Below are positions 26,027-33,335 of a DNA stretch of 64,000 nt, one piece after another. Each line of letters opens with the position of its first letter. Position 1 is the first letter of the stretch. The translations under genes and the position numbers were made by a program. Under the pieces are notes generated by a model, which was not told the DNA's origin, did no database searches, and worked only from the letters and a program-made list of their open reading frames with translations. This stretch comes from JBBROS01 sp964246015 (GTDB lineage Bacteria > Pseudomonadota > Alphaproteobacteria > Acetobacterales > Acetobacteraceae): contig CAXTPG010000003.1 of the NCBI GenBank assembly GCA_964246015.1, forward strand, positions 1 to 64,000, given 5' to 3'.

Positions 26027-26740
26027 TTGTCCGCGCACTCCGTCGGCAAGACCTACAAGAAGCGCCCGGTCGTGCAGGCGGTGAGCATCCATGTCCGCCG
26101 GGGCGAGGCCGTGGGCCTGCTGGGTCCCAACGGCGCCGGCAAGACCACGACGTTCTACATGATCGTGGGCCTCGTGCGCCCCGATACCGGCCGGATCGAG
26201 CTGGACGGCAACGACATCACCGGTCTGCCGATGTACCGGCGTGCCCGGCTCGGCATCGGCTACCTTCCGCAGGAGGCCAGCGTGTTCCGCGGCCTGAACG
26301 TCGAGCGCAACATCATGGCCGCGCTGGAGGTGGTGGAACCCGACCCGGACCGCCGCGACCAGATGCTGGACGAGCTGCTGGCGGAGTTCGGGATCGGCCA
26401 TCTCCGCCGCACGCCCGCCCTTGCGTTGTCGGGCGGCGAGCGGCGCCGGGTCGAGATCGCGCGCGCGCTGGCCACGCAGCCGCACTACATCCTGCTGGAC
26501 GAGCCGCTGGCCGGCATCGACCCGATCGCAGTGGGCGAGATCCGCGACCTCGTCTCCCACCTCAAGGACCGCGGGATCGGCGTGTTGATCACCGACCACA
26601 ACGTGCGCGAGACGCTGGAGATCATCGACCGGGCCTATATCATGCACGACGGGCATGTGCTGATGGAGGGCCGACCGGACGAGGTCGTGGCTCACGAGGG
26701 TGTGCGCCGCGTCTATCTTGGGGAACGGTTTAGCCTGTAG
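26027..26740 (+). CDS. lptB: LPS export ABC transporter ATPase LptB
   Basis: A 237-residue ATPase that powers LPS extraction by LptFG from the inner membrane. Walker A GPNGAGKTT (about 36), signature LSGGERRRVEIARAL, Walker B YILLDEPLAGIDP and the switch His (ITDHNVRE) are all present. No ATG, GTG or other TTG fits; the TTG at 26027 with a GAGGG site gives a product of normal LptB length. The same frame is open upstream inside lptA, but that is antiparallel overlap, not coding. LptF and LptG are not in the window, as is usual. Confidence 0.93.
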   Translation: MSAHSVGKTYKKRPVVQAVSIHVRRGEAVGLLGPNGAGKTTTFYMIVGLVRPDTGRIELDGNDITGLPMYRRARLGIGYLPQEASVFRGLNVERNIMAALEVVEPDPDRRDQMLDELLAEFGIGHLRRTPALALSGGERRRVEIARALATQPHYILLDEPLAGIDPIAVGEIRDLVSHLKDRGIGVLITDHNVRETLEIIDRAYIMHDGHVLMEGRPDEVVAHEGVRRVYLGERFSL

Positions 26741-26750
26741 TCTCCACGCC

Positions 26751-28235
26751 ATGGCTATGGGTCCACGGCTCGAATTCAGGCAGACGCAATCGCTGGTGAT
26801 GACGCCCCAGCTGCGTCAGGCCATCAAGCTGCTGCAGTTCACCAACATGGAAGCCGCCGCGTTCGTCGAGGAGGAGCTGGAACGCAACCCGCTGCTGGAG
26901 CGTGACGAGCGTGCGGACACCATGCCGGAGCAGCCCGCGCTCGATCAGCGGCCCGAGCGGCTGGACGGCATGGACGCCGCCACGCTGGTTTCACGCGAGA
27001 AGCTGCCGGACGCGGTGGAAGCCGACCACGCCAACACCTTCGACACCGGCGGCGCGGCAGACGGGATGCCGTTCGAGGCCGCCTATGCCGGCGCCCTGCG
27101 CGGCGCGCGGGACCCGTCTGACGAGCGCGGGGTCGACGACCTCATGGAGGCGCCGCGCAACCTCCGCACCCATCTGGGCGAGCAGCTTCGCCTGAGCTTC
27201 GCCGACCCTGTCGACCGGATCGTCGGCGCACAGCTGATCGCCCTGCTGGACCCCGCCGGCCGCGTGGCCGTGTCGACGGCGGATCTCGCGGCCGCCATGG
27301 GCCTCGACGAGGCGCGCGTCGCGTCCGTCCGGGACCGGATGATGCGGTTCGACCCGACGGGCCTGTTCGCGCCCGACCTGCGGACCTGCCTCGCCGTTCA
27401 GCTTGCGGAGCGCAACCGGTTCGACCCGGCCATGCAGGCGCTGCTCGACAACCTTGAGATGCTGGCCCGGCGCGACCTGAAAAGCCTCATGGGCGTGTGC
27501 GGCGTGGATTCCGAGGACCTGGCCGACATGCTGGTCGAGCTGCGGCGCCTGGACCCGAAGCCCGGCGCCGGTTTCGATACCGGCCCGGTGCAGCAGGTGA
27601 TCCCTGACGTGCTGATGCGCGCCGCCCCGAACGGCGAATGGATCCTGGAGCTGAACCCCGACACGATGCCGCGCGTGCTGGTCAACGAGGCCTATCACGC
27701 CCGGGTCAGCGCCCGCGCGGGGCGGGAGACGCGCAGCTTCCTGGGCGAGAACCTGTCCAACGCCAACTGGCTGGTGAAATCCCTGCAGCAGCGGGCGAAC
27801 ACGATCCTGAAGGTCGCGGCCGAGATCGTGCGACAGCAGGACGCGTTCTTCCGGCGGGGTGTGGGCCACCTGCGGCCGCTGATCCTGCGCGACGTCGCCG
27901 GCGCGGTGGAGATGCACGAAAGCACTGTCAGCCGCGTGACCGCCAACAAGTATATCGCGACGCCCCGCGGCGTGTTCGAGCTGAAATACTTCTTCACCAC
28001 CGCGATCGCATCGAGCGAGGGCGGCGAAAGCCATAGCGCCGAAGCCGTCCGCCACCGTATCCGCGCGATGGTGGGCGCCGAGGACCCGGTGGAGGTGCTG
28101 TCGGACGACGCGATCGTGTCTGCGCTGCGCCGGGAAGGCGTGGACATCGCCCGCCGGACCGTGGCCAAATACCGGGAAGCCTTGCGCATCCCCAGTTCGG
28201 TGCAGCGCAAGCGCGAGAAGGCGATGTCGGCATAG
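26751..28235 (+). CDS. rpoN: RNA polymerase sigma-54 factor
   Basis: A 494-residue sigma factor that directs RNA polymerase to -24/-12 promoters and needs an AAA+ activator. The Gln/Leu-rich region I is at the N-terminus (LEFRQTQSLVMTPQLRQAIKLLQ region, residues 7-30), the core-binding region spans about 110-300, and the helix-turn-helix (MHESTVSRVTANKY) and RpoN box (ARRTVAKYREAL) close the protein. The ATG at 26751 matches the family start (MAMGPRLEFRQ). It follows lptB by 10 bases, and hpf follows, as in many alphaproteobacteria; ptsN, often next, is absent here. Confidence 0.96.
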   Translation: MAMGPRLEFRQTQSLVMTPQLRQAIKLLQFTNMEAAAFVEEELERNPLLERDERADTMPEQPALDQRPERLDGMDAATLVSREKLPDAVEADHANTFDTGGAADGMPFEAAYAGALRGARDPSDERGVDDLMEAPRNLRTHLGEQLRLSFADPVDRIVGAQLIALLDPAGRVAVSTADLAAAMGLDEARVASVRDRMMRFDPTGLFAPDLRTCLAVQLAERNRFDPAMQALLDNLEMLARRDLKSLMGVCGVDSEDLADMLVELRRLDPKPGAGFDTGPVQQVIPDVLMRAAPNGEWILELNPDTMPRVLVNEAYHARVSARAGRETRSFLGENLSNANWLVKSLQQRANTILKVAAEIVRQQDAFFRRGVGHLRPLILRDVAGAVEMHESTVSRVTANKYIATPRGVFELKYFFTTAIASSEGGESHSAEAVRHRIRAMVGAEDPVEVLSDDAIVSALRREGVDIARRTVAKYREALRIPSSVQRKREKAMSA

Positions 28236-28251
28236 CGCCTCGCCGAGGCGC
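28235..28251. terminator. Hairpin after rpoN
   Basis: GCGCCTC and GAGGCGC form a perfect 7-base stem with a 3-base loop, starting at the last base of the rpoN stop. No T-run follows. It may end or slow transcription before hpf. Confidence 0.4.
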
Positions 28252-28291
28252 CTGAACCGGCACGGAACCGAAACGCACAGGAGGCGGTCGG

Positions 28292-28885
28292 ATGCAGATC
28301 ACGGTCTCGGGCAAGCAGGTGGAACTCTCGGACGCGCTCCGGACGCGCGTCGCCGACCAGCTGGACCAGATCACCGGCAAGTATTTCGACCACGCGCAGG
28401 AGGCGAGCGTCACATTCAGCCGCGCCCGCAGCTTCTTCACGTGCGACATCAACGTGCACGCCGGCCGCGGCCTGACGCTGCGCGGCGAAGGCGAGGCCGC
28501 CGACGCCCACGGCGCGTTCGACGACGCGGCGGAACACATCGCCAAGCGCCTGCGCCGCTATCGACGCCGGGTGAACGAGCACGCGCGGGACCTCGCGAAC
28601 CGGGCCCGCCCCGAAGCGGCCCGCCAGTACGTCCTGCGGCAGGAGGAAGAGGCGACGCAGGCCCCGAACGGCCACACGCCCGCGGCGCCGACCTATGCGA
28701 CCGTGGTCGCGGAGACGTCGGCGGAGATCAGCACGTTGAGCGTCGGGGAGGCGGTGATGCGGATGGACCTGGCCGACCAGGCCGTCCTGATGTTCCGCAA
28801 CAGCGCAACGGCGGAGTTGAACGTTGTCTATCGCCGCCCGGACGGCAATATCGGCTGGATCGACCCGGCGACCGCGAAGGGGTGA
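28292..28885 (+). CDS. hpf: Long-form ribosome hibernation promoting factor
   Basis: A 197-residue ribosome-associated protein. The N-terminal domain (about 1-105, ITVSGKQVELSDALRTRV) matches HPF/YfiA, which sits in the ribosomal decoding and mRNA channel. After a linker, the C-terminal domain (about 140-195, EAVMRMDLADQAVLMFRNS and YRRPDGNIGWIDP) is the dimerisation module of long HPF that forms 100S ribosomes in stationary phase. AGGAGG seven bases upstream supports the ATG. Its place after rpoN is conserved in proteobacteria. Confidence 0.93.
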   Translation: MQITVSGKQVELSDALRTRVADQLDQITGKYFDHAQEASVTFSRARSFFTCDINVHAGRGLTLRGEGEAADAHGAFDDAAEHIAKRLRRYRRRVNEHARDLANRARPEAARQYVLRQEEEATQAPNGHTPAAPTYATVVAETSAEISTLSVGEAVMRMDLADQAVLMFRNSATAELNVVYRRPDGNIGWIDPATAKG

Positions 28886-28901
28886 CGCGTGGCGGCGCTG
28901 G

Positions 28902-29144
28902 TCAGTGGACCAGCGCCGGCTGCATCTCATGCTGGACGATGGCGGCGACGGCCAGCGCGCAGTCGGCCGCCATGGCCATGGGTGAGCCGTCGGCCGCGTG
29001 GATCGCGAATGCCGTCTGCCCGTTCAGGGTGACCGGCTTCACGTAGGCCAGGTCGGCCATGCCGAGCTGCATCAGCTGGTCCTGGGTGAGATGGCGGATA
29101 TCGACGCCGCCGCCGTGGTGGGTCGCGCTCGCACTGCTGGTCAT
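28902..29144 (-). CDS. DUF1150 family protein
   Basis: An 80-residue small protein with a central DLAYVKPV and TAFAIHAADG pattern typical of DUF1150, an alphaproteobacterial family of unknown function that is usually encoded beside small heat-shock proteins, as here. The ATG at 29144 has an AGGAG site; the frame is open further upstream but lacks a supported start. It lies 169 bases downstream of hsp20 on the same strand, so it may share that gene's heat-regulated transcript or have its own promoter. Confidence 0.82.
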   Translation of the reverse strand: MTSSASATHHGGGVDIRHLTQDQLMQLGMADLAYVKPVTLNGQTAFAIHAADGSPMAMAADCALAVAAIVQHEMQPALVH

Positions 29145-29313
29145 CGTGCTCTCTCCTGCTCCAACCCACCGGCATGTCCATGCGGGGGGGCATTCTTGTG
29201 AACCAGGCCCCTTTCTTGGCCGGGTCCAGCGCCCGCGGCGCGGACGCAATTCGCCTATCTCGGACACAACGCCCGCCAAGCCCTTCCGGATGCAGGGGGA
29301 CGTGTGTTTCCGA

Positions 29314-29772
29314 TCAATCCTTGTCGTGCGTCCCATCTACCACACGCGAGGGACCGCTGGATGCGGGCCGCGTGATCTGGATGGTCTTCACCCGAACCTC
29401 GGGCTGCGGCCGGGCCAGATCGATGTGCAGCAGACCGTTGTCGAGCCAGGCGCCTTTCACCTCGATCCCTTCCGCCAATACGAATGCACGCTGAAACTGA
29501 CGGGAAGCTATACCACGGTGAAGGTAAACGCGGCCTTGAGGCTCGTCCGCCTGGCGGCCGCGGATGACGAGCTGATTGTCCTCCTGCGTGATCTGCAACT
29601 CGTTCATCGTGAACCCGGCCACGGCGAGGGTGATGCGCAGCCCGTTGGGGCCCGTCTGCTCGATGTTGTAGGGCGGGTAGCCCTCGGACGATGTCTTGGA
29701 CGCACGTTCCAGGATCTGCTCGAGATGGTCGAAGCCCAGGAACATGGGTGAGGTGAACATGCGCGTGGTCAT
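29314..29772 (-). CDS. Small heat-shock protein, Hsp20/IbpA family
   Basis: A 152-residue alpha-crystallin-type chaperone that holds unfolding proteins. The N-terminal FLGFDHLEQILERA segment and YPPYNIEQTG are typical of alphaproteobacterial IbpA-like proteins. The alpha-crystallin domain covers about 40-125 (LRITLAVAGFTMNELQITQEDN; IASRQFQRAFVLAEG). The tail contains IQITRP, near the usual I-x-I anchor. The ATG at 29772 sits behind a GAGGGGG site that may be partly paired in the leader. A heat-shock-sigma-like promoter lies about 64 bases upstream, and DUF1150 follows. Confidence 0.93.
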   Translation of the reverse strand: MTTRMFTSPMFLGFDHLEQILERASKTSSEGYPPYNIEQTGPNGLRITLAVAGFTMNELQITQEDNQLVIRGRQADEPQGRVYLHRGIASRQFQRAFVLAEGIEVKGAWLDNGLLHIDLARPQPEVRVKTIQITRPASSGPSRVVDGTHDKD

Positions 29773-29835
29773 CAAGGGCCCCCTCGGATGAGCGAAGCGT
29801 GGCTGCGGCCCGATCAGGCGCCGCGGCTGCACGAA

Positions 29836-29864
29836 AGATTGGCAGGCGGCGGTCGCAGTTCAAG
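29836..29864 (-). promoter_or_regulatory. RpoH (sigma-32)-like promoter for hsp20
   Basis: On the minus strand, CTTGAA (29864-29859) and CCAATCT (29842-29836) are separated by 16 bases, close to the alphaproteobacterial heat-shock promoter pattern (CTTGAA, then CCCATnT). The position fits a leader of about 55 bases before hsp20. The match is by eye. Confidence 0.5.
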
Positions 29865-29933
29865 CCGAGAGGGTTCCCAACGCCGCAAAAACAAGGTACT
29901 CCGGCTGCAACGATAAACGCCGGAGACGCTCCC

Positions 29934-30938
29934 ATGCCCATCAGCCGCCGCGCCCTTGTGGCCAGCGCCGCCCTGCCGATGTTCGCGATCCGCACCCGCC
30001 CGGCCGGCGCCGCCGAGTTCACCCTGAAATACGCGAACAACACGCCGGCGATCCACCCGCTGACCATCCGCATGACCGAAGCCTCGGAGCGGATCCTGAA
30101 AGCGACGGACGGCCGGGTGGAGATCCGCGTGTTCCCGAACAATCAGCTCGGCTCCGACACCGACATGCTGAGCCAGCTCCGCTCGGGCGCCATCGAGTTC
30201 TTCACCCTCTCGGGCCTCATCCTTTCGACGTTGGTGCCCGCCGCCAGCATCAACGGCGTCGGCTTCGCGTTCAGCAACTACGACCAGGTGTGGGCCGCGA
30301 TGGACGGCAAGCTGGGCGCCTATGTCCGCAGCGAGATCGACAAGCGCGGCCTGATCGCGATGGAGAAGCAGTTCGACAACGGCTTCCGCCAGACCACCAC
30401 CAGCACGAAGCCGATCAGGACGCCCGACGACCTGAAGGGCGTGAAGCTGCGGGTGCCGCCCAGCCCGCTCTGGACCAGCATGTTCAACGCCCTGGGCGCC
30501 TCCCCGGTCACGATCAACTTCGCCGAGGTCTATTCCGCGTTGCAGACCAGGATCGCCGACGGGCAGGAGAACCCGCTGAACCTGATCGAGACCGCGAAGC
30601 TGTATGAAGTGCAGAAATACTGCAGCATGACCAACCACATGTGGGACGGGTTCTGGCTGCTGGCCAACAAGCGCGCCTTCGACCGCATTCCCGCGGACGC
30701 CCAGGCCATCATCCGCCGCGAAGTCTCCGTCGCGGCCCTGGCGGAGCGCGAGGACATCGCCAAGGCCAACAACGACGTCCGCAAGGTGCTGGAAGGCCGC
30801 GGCCTGCTGATCAACGACGTCGACAGCAACGCCTTCCGCCAAACGCTGAAGACCGCCGGCTTCTACAAGGAGTGGCGCGGCAAGTATGGCGAGGAAGCCT
30901 GGCAGGTGCTGGAAAGCGCGGTCGGCGCGGTGTCGTGA
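29934..30938 (+). CDS. TRAP transporter solute-binding protein (DctP family)
   Basis: A 334-residue periplasmic binding protein. The N-terminus (MPISRRALVASAALP) is a signal peptide with an Arg pair, possibly Tat-type, cut near AGA-AEF. The DctP fold shows the NNQLGSDTDMLSQLRSGAIEFF region and the ligand-contact segment LRVPPSPLWTSMFNALGASP, which contains the family's conserved Arg. It captures an organic acid for the fused permease encoded next, whose GTG overlaps this stop. The ATG at 29934 has a GGAG site eight bases upstream. The ligand is unknown. Confidence 0.92.
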   Translation: MPISRRALVASAALPMFAIRTRPAGAAEFTLKYANNTPAIHPLTIRMTEASERILKATDGRVEIRVFPNNQLGSDTDMLSQLRSGAIEFFTLSGLILSTLVPAASINGVGFAFSNYDQVWAAMDGKLGAYVRSEIDKRGLIAMEKQFDNGFRQTTTSTKPIRTPDDLKGVKLRVPPSPLWTSMFNALGASPVTINFAEVYSALQTRIADGQENPLNLIETAKLYEVQKYCSMTNHMWDGFWLLANKRAFDRIPADAQAIIRREVSVAALAEREDIAKANNDVRKVLEGRGLLINDVDSNAFRQTLKTAGFYKEWRGKYGEEAWQVLESAVGAVS

Positions 30939-32782
30939 CGGCAGCCGCCGAGGCGCTGCCACCCGCACGGCTCGTCTGGCCCGAGCGCGTCCTGTGCGGC
31001 GTCGTGGAAGCGGCCGCGGCGGCGCTGTGCCTGGCCGAGATCGTGATCCTGTTCGTCGGCGTGCTCGCCCGCTTCGTGTTCCATCGGCCCCTGGTCTGGA
31101 CCGACGAGCTGGCGAGCATCCTGTTTCTCTGGCTCGCGATGCTGGGCAGCGTCATCGCCCTGCAGCGCGGCCAGCACATGCGGCTGACGGCCATCGTCGC
31201 CGGTATGAACCCCGTGTGGCAGCGCCGGGCCGAGGCGCTGGCCATCGGGGCGGCCGGGCTGTTCCTGGCGATGATGCTGCCCCACGCCGTCGAATACGCG
31301 CAGGACGAGTGGTATATCGAAACCCCCGCGTTGGGCTGGTCCAACATGGTCCGCGCCGGCGCGATCCCGGTCGGCGTGGGCCTGATGCTCGCCGCCGCCT
31401 TCGTGCGGCTGCTGCGGCACCGCGTGGCGGACGTGCTGACCGTCGCCGTGAGCCTGGCGCTGCTGGGCGCGGCACTGCATTTCGGCGCGCCGGCCATCAA
31501 GGCGATGGGCAACTGGAACCTGGGGCTGTTCTTCATCGTGCTGCTGGGCGCCGGCGTGCTGCTGGGCGTGCCGATCGGGTTCAGCTTCGGCATGGCGACC
31601 CTGGCCTACCTGGCCGTCACCACCACGACGCCGCTGACCGTCATCGTGTCACGCATGGACGAGGGGATGAGCAGCCTGATCCTGCTGGCGGTCCCGCTGT
31701 TCGTGTTCCTGGGGCTGCTGATCGAGATGACGGGCATGGCGCTCGCGATGGTGGCGTTCCTGGCCAGCCTGCTGGGGCATGTGCGGGGCGGGCTCAACTA
31801 CGTGCTGCTGGGCGCCATGTACCTCGTCAGCGGCATATCGGGCAGCAAGGCGGCCGACATGGCGGCGGTGGCGCCGGTGCTGTTTCCCGAGATGAAGCGC
31901 CGGGGCGCGCATGAAGGGGAGTTGGTGTCGCTGCTGTCGGCCTCGGGCGCGATGAGCGAGACGATCCCGCCCAGCCTGGTGCTGATCACGATCGGGTCGG
32001 TGACGGGGGTCAGCATCGCCGGGCTGTTCACGGGCGGGCTGGTGCCGGCGCTGATCCTGGCGATCGCATTGGCCGTCGTCGCCTGGTACCGCAGCCGCAA
32101 CGACGACGTGAGCCAGGTGAAGCGGGCGACGGCCAGTCAGGTGCTGAAGGCGCTGCTGATCGCCATCCCCGCGCTCGCCTTGCCGTTCCTGATCCGCGCG
32201 GCGGTGGTGGAGGGCGTCGCGACCGCCACCGAGGTCAGCACGATCGGGATCGCCTACTCCGTGCTGGCGGGGCTGCTGCTGTATCGGAAGTTCGATTGGG
32301 GCCGGGTGATGCCGATGCTGGTGGAGACGGCGTGCCTGTCGGGCGCCATCCTGTTCATCATCGGCACCGCGACGGGCATGGCCTGGGGACTGACGCAATC
32401 CGGCTTCTCCCGCGCGCTGGCGCAGACGATGGCGGGGGTGCCGGGCGGTGCGGCCGGGTTCATGGCGATCAGCCTGGTCGCGTTCGTGATCCTGGGCAGC
32501 ATCCTCGAGGGCATTCCGGCGATCGTGCTGTTCGGCCCGCTGCTGTTCCCGATCGCGCGCACGCTGGGCATCCACGACATCCATTATGCGATGGTCGTCG
32601 TGCTCGCGATGGGCGTGGGCCTGTTCGCGCCGCCCTTCGGCGTCGGCTACTACGCGGCGTGCGCGATCGGCCGCGTCAGCCCCGACGCGGCCATGCGGCG
32701 CATCTGGCCATACCTGGGCGCGCTGATCCTGGGCCTGATCCTGGTCGCCGCCGTGCCCTGGTTCTCGACCGGCTTCCTGTAG
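30935..32782 (+). CDS. TRAP transporter fused permease (DctQ-DctM)
   Basis: A 615-residue inner-membrane protein that joins the small (DctQ, about residues 20-175, four helices) and large (DctM, about 185-615) TRAP subunits in one chain. DctQ shows FVFHRPLVWTDELASILFLW; DctM shows the family hallmarks VSGISGSKAADMAAVAPVLFPEMK, SASGAMSETIPPS and LGSILEGIPAIVLFGPLLFP. It drives uptake with an ion gradient, fed by the binding protein upstream. The GTG overlaps that gene's stop (GTGA). Fusions of this kind are known in the family. Confidence 0.92.
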   Translation: MTAAAEALPPARLVWPERVLCGVVEAAAAALCLAEIVILFVGVLARFVFHRPLVWTDELASILFLWLAMLGSVIALQRGQHMRLTAIVAGMNPVWQRRAEALAIGAAGLFLAMMLPHAVEYAQDEWYIETPALGWSNMVRAGAIPVGVGLMLAAAFVRLLRHRVADVLTVAVSLALLGAALHFGAPAIKAMGNWNLGLFFIVLLGAGVLLGVPIGFSFGMATLAYLAVTTTTPLTVIVSRMDEGMSSLILLAVPLFVFLGLLIEMTGMALAMVAFLASLLGHVRGGLNYVLLGAMYLVSGISGSKAADMAAVAPVLFPEMKRRGAHEGELVSLLSASGAMSETIPPSLVLITIGSVTGVSIAGLFTGGLVPALILAIALAVVAWYRSRNDDVSQVKRATASQVLKALLIAIPALALPFLIRAAVVEGVATATEVSTIGIAYSVLAGLLLYRKFDWGRVMPMLVETACLSGAILFIIGTATGMAWGLTQSGFSRALAQTMAGVPGGAAGFMAISLVAFVILGSILEGIPAIVLFGPLLFPIARTLGIHDIHYAMVVVLAMGVGLFAPPFGVGYYAACAIGRVSPDAAMRRIWPYLGALILGLILVAAVPWFSTGFL

Positions 32783-32829
32783 CCGCCCCGGCTCCCCATA
32801 TCGACGCCACCCGCACCAAGGAGGACGCG

Positions 32830-33261
32830 ATGTCCCTGTTCGCCCGCAAGCCGGCCCCGGAGCCCGAGACCTTCCCGTTCACGCTGACCGACGCCGAATG
32901 GCACGCCCGCCTGACGCCCGAGCAATACAAGGTGATGCGCAGCCACGGCACCGAACGCGCCTGCACCAGCCCGCTGAACGCCGAAAAGCGTCCCGGCACG
33001 TACGTCTGCGCCGGCTGCGCGCAAGCCCTGTTCGACACCGGCACGAAGTTCGAAAGCGGCACCGGCTGGCCCAGCTTCTATGCGCCGATCGCACCCGAGG
33101 CGGTGGCGACGACCGAGGACCGCGCGTTCGGCATGCTGCGGACCGAGGTGCATTGCAGCAACTGCGGCAGCCACCTGGGCCACGTCTTCCCCGACGGCCC
33201 GCGTCCCACGGGCCTGCGCTACTGCATGAACGGCGTCTCGCTGGAATTCAAACCGGCCTGA
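32830..33261 (+). CDS. msrB: Peptide-methionine (R)-S-oxide reductase
   Basis: A 143-residue enzyme that repairs the R-form of methionine sulfoxide in proteins. Zinc Cys pairs lie in CAGCAQ and CSNCGSHLGHVF; the catalytic Cys lies in RYCMNGVSL near the C-terminus; the substrate-binding segment SGTGWPSFY is present. AAGGAGG upstream fixes the ATG. The protein has no signal peptide, so it acts in the cytoplasm. It is followed by a hairpin and then by a glycosidase gene with its own ribosome site. Confidence 0.95.
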   Translation: MSLFARKPAPEPETFPFTLTDAEWHARLTPEQYKVMRSHGTERACTSPLNAEKRPGTYVCAGCAQALFDTGTKFESGTGWPSFYAPIAPEAVATTEDRAFGMLRTEVHCSNCGSHLGHVFPDGPRPTGLRYCMNGVSLEFKPA

Positions 33262-33268
33262 CGCACGA

Positions 33269-33299
33269 CGTCATCCCCGGGGCACGCCCGGGGACGACG
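33269..33299. terminator. Hairpin after msrB
   Basis: TCCCCGGG (33274-33281) and CCCGGGGA (33287-33294) pair over eight bases, extended past one mismatch by CGTC/GACG-type pairs out to 33269-33299. It looks like a terminator or palindromic intergenic repeat; no T-run follows. Confidence 0.45.
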
Positions 33300-33335
33300 G
33301 AGCGAGTGGCCCACCCCGAGCTCCAAGGACCCGGC

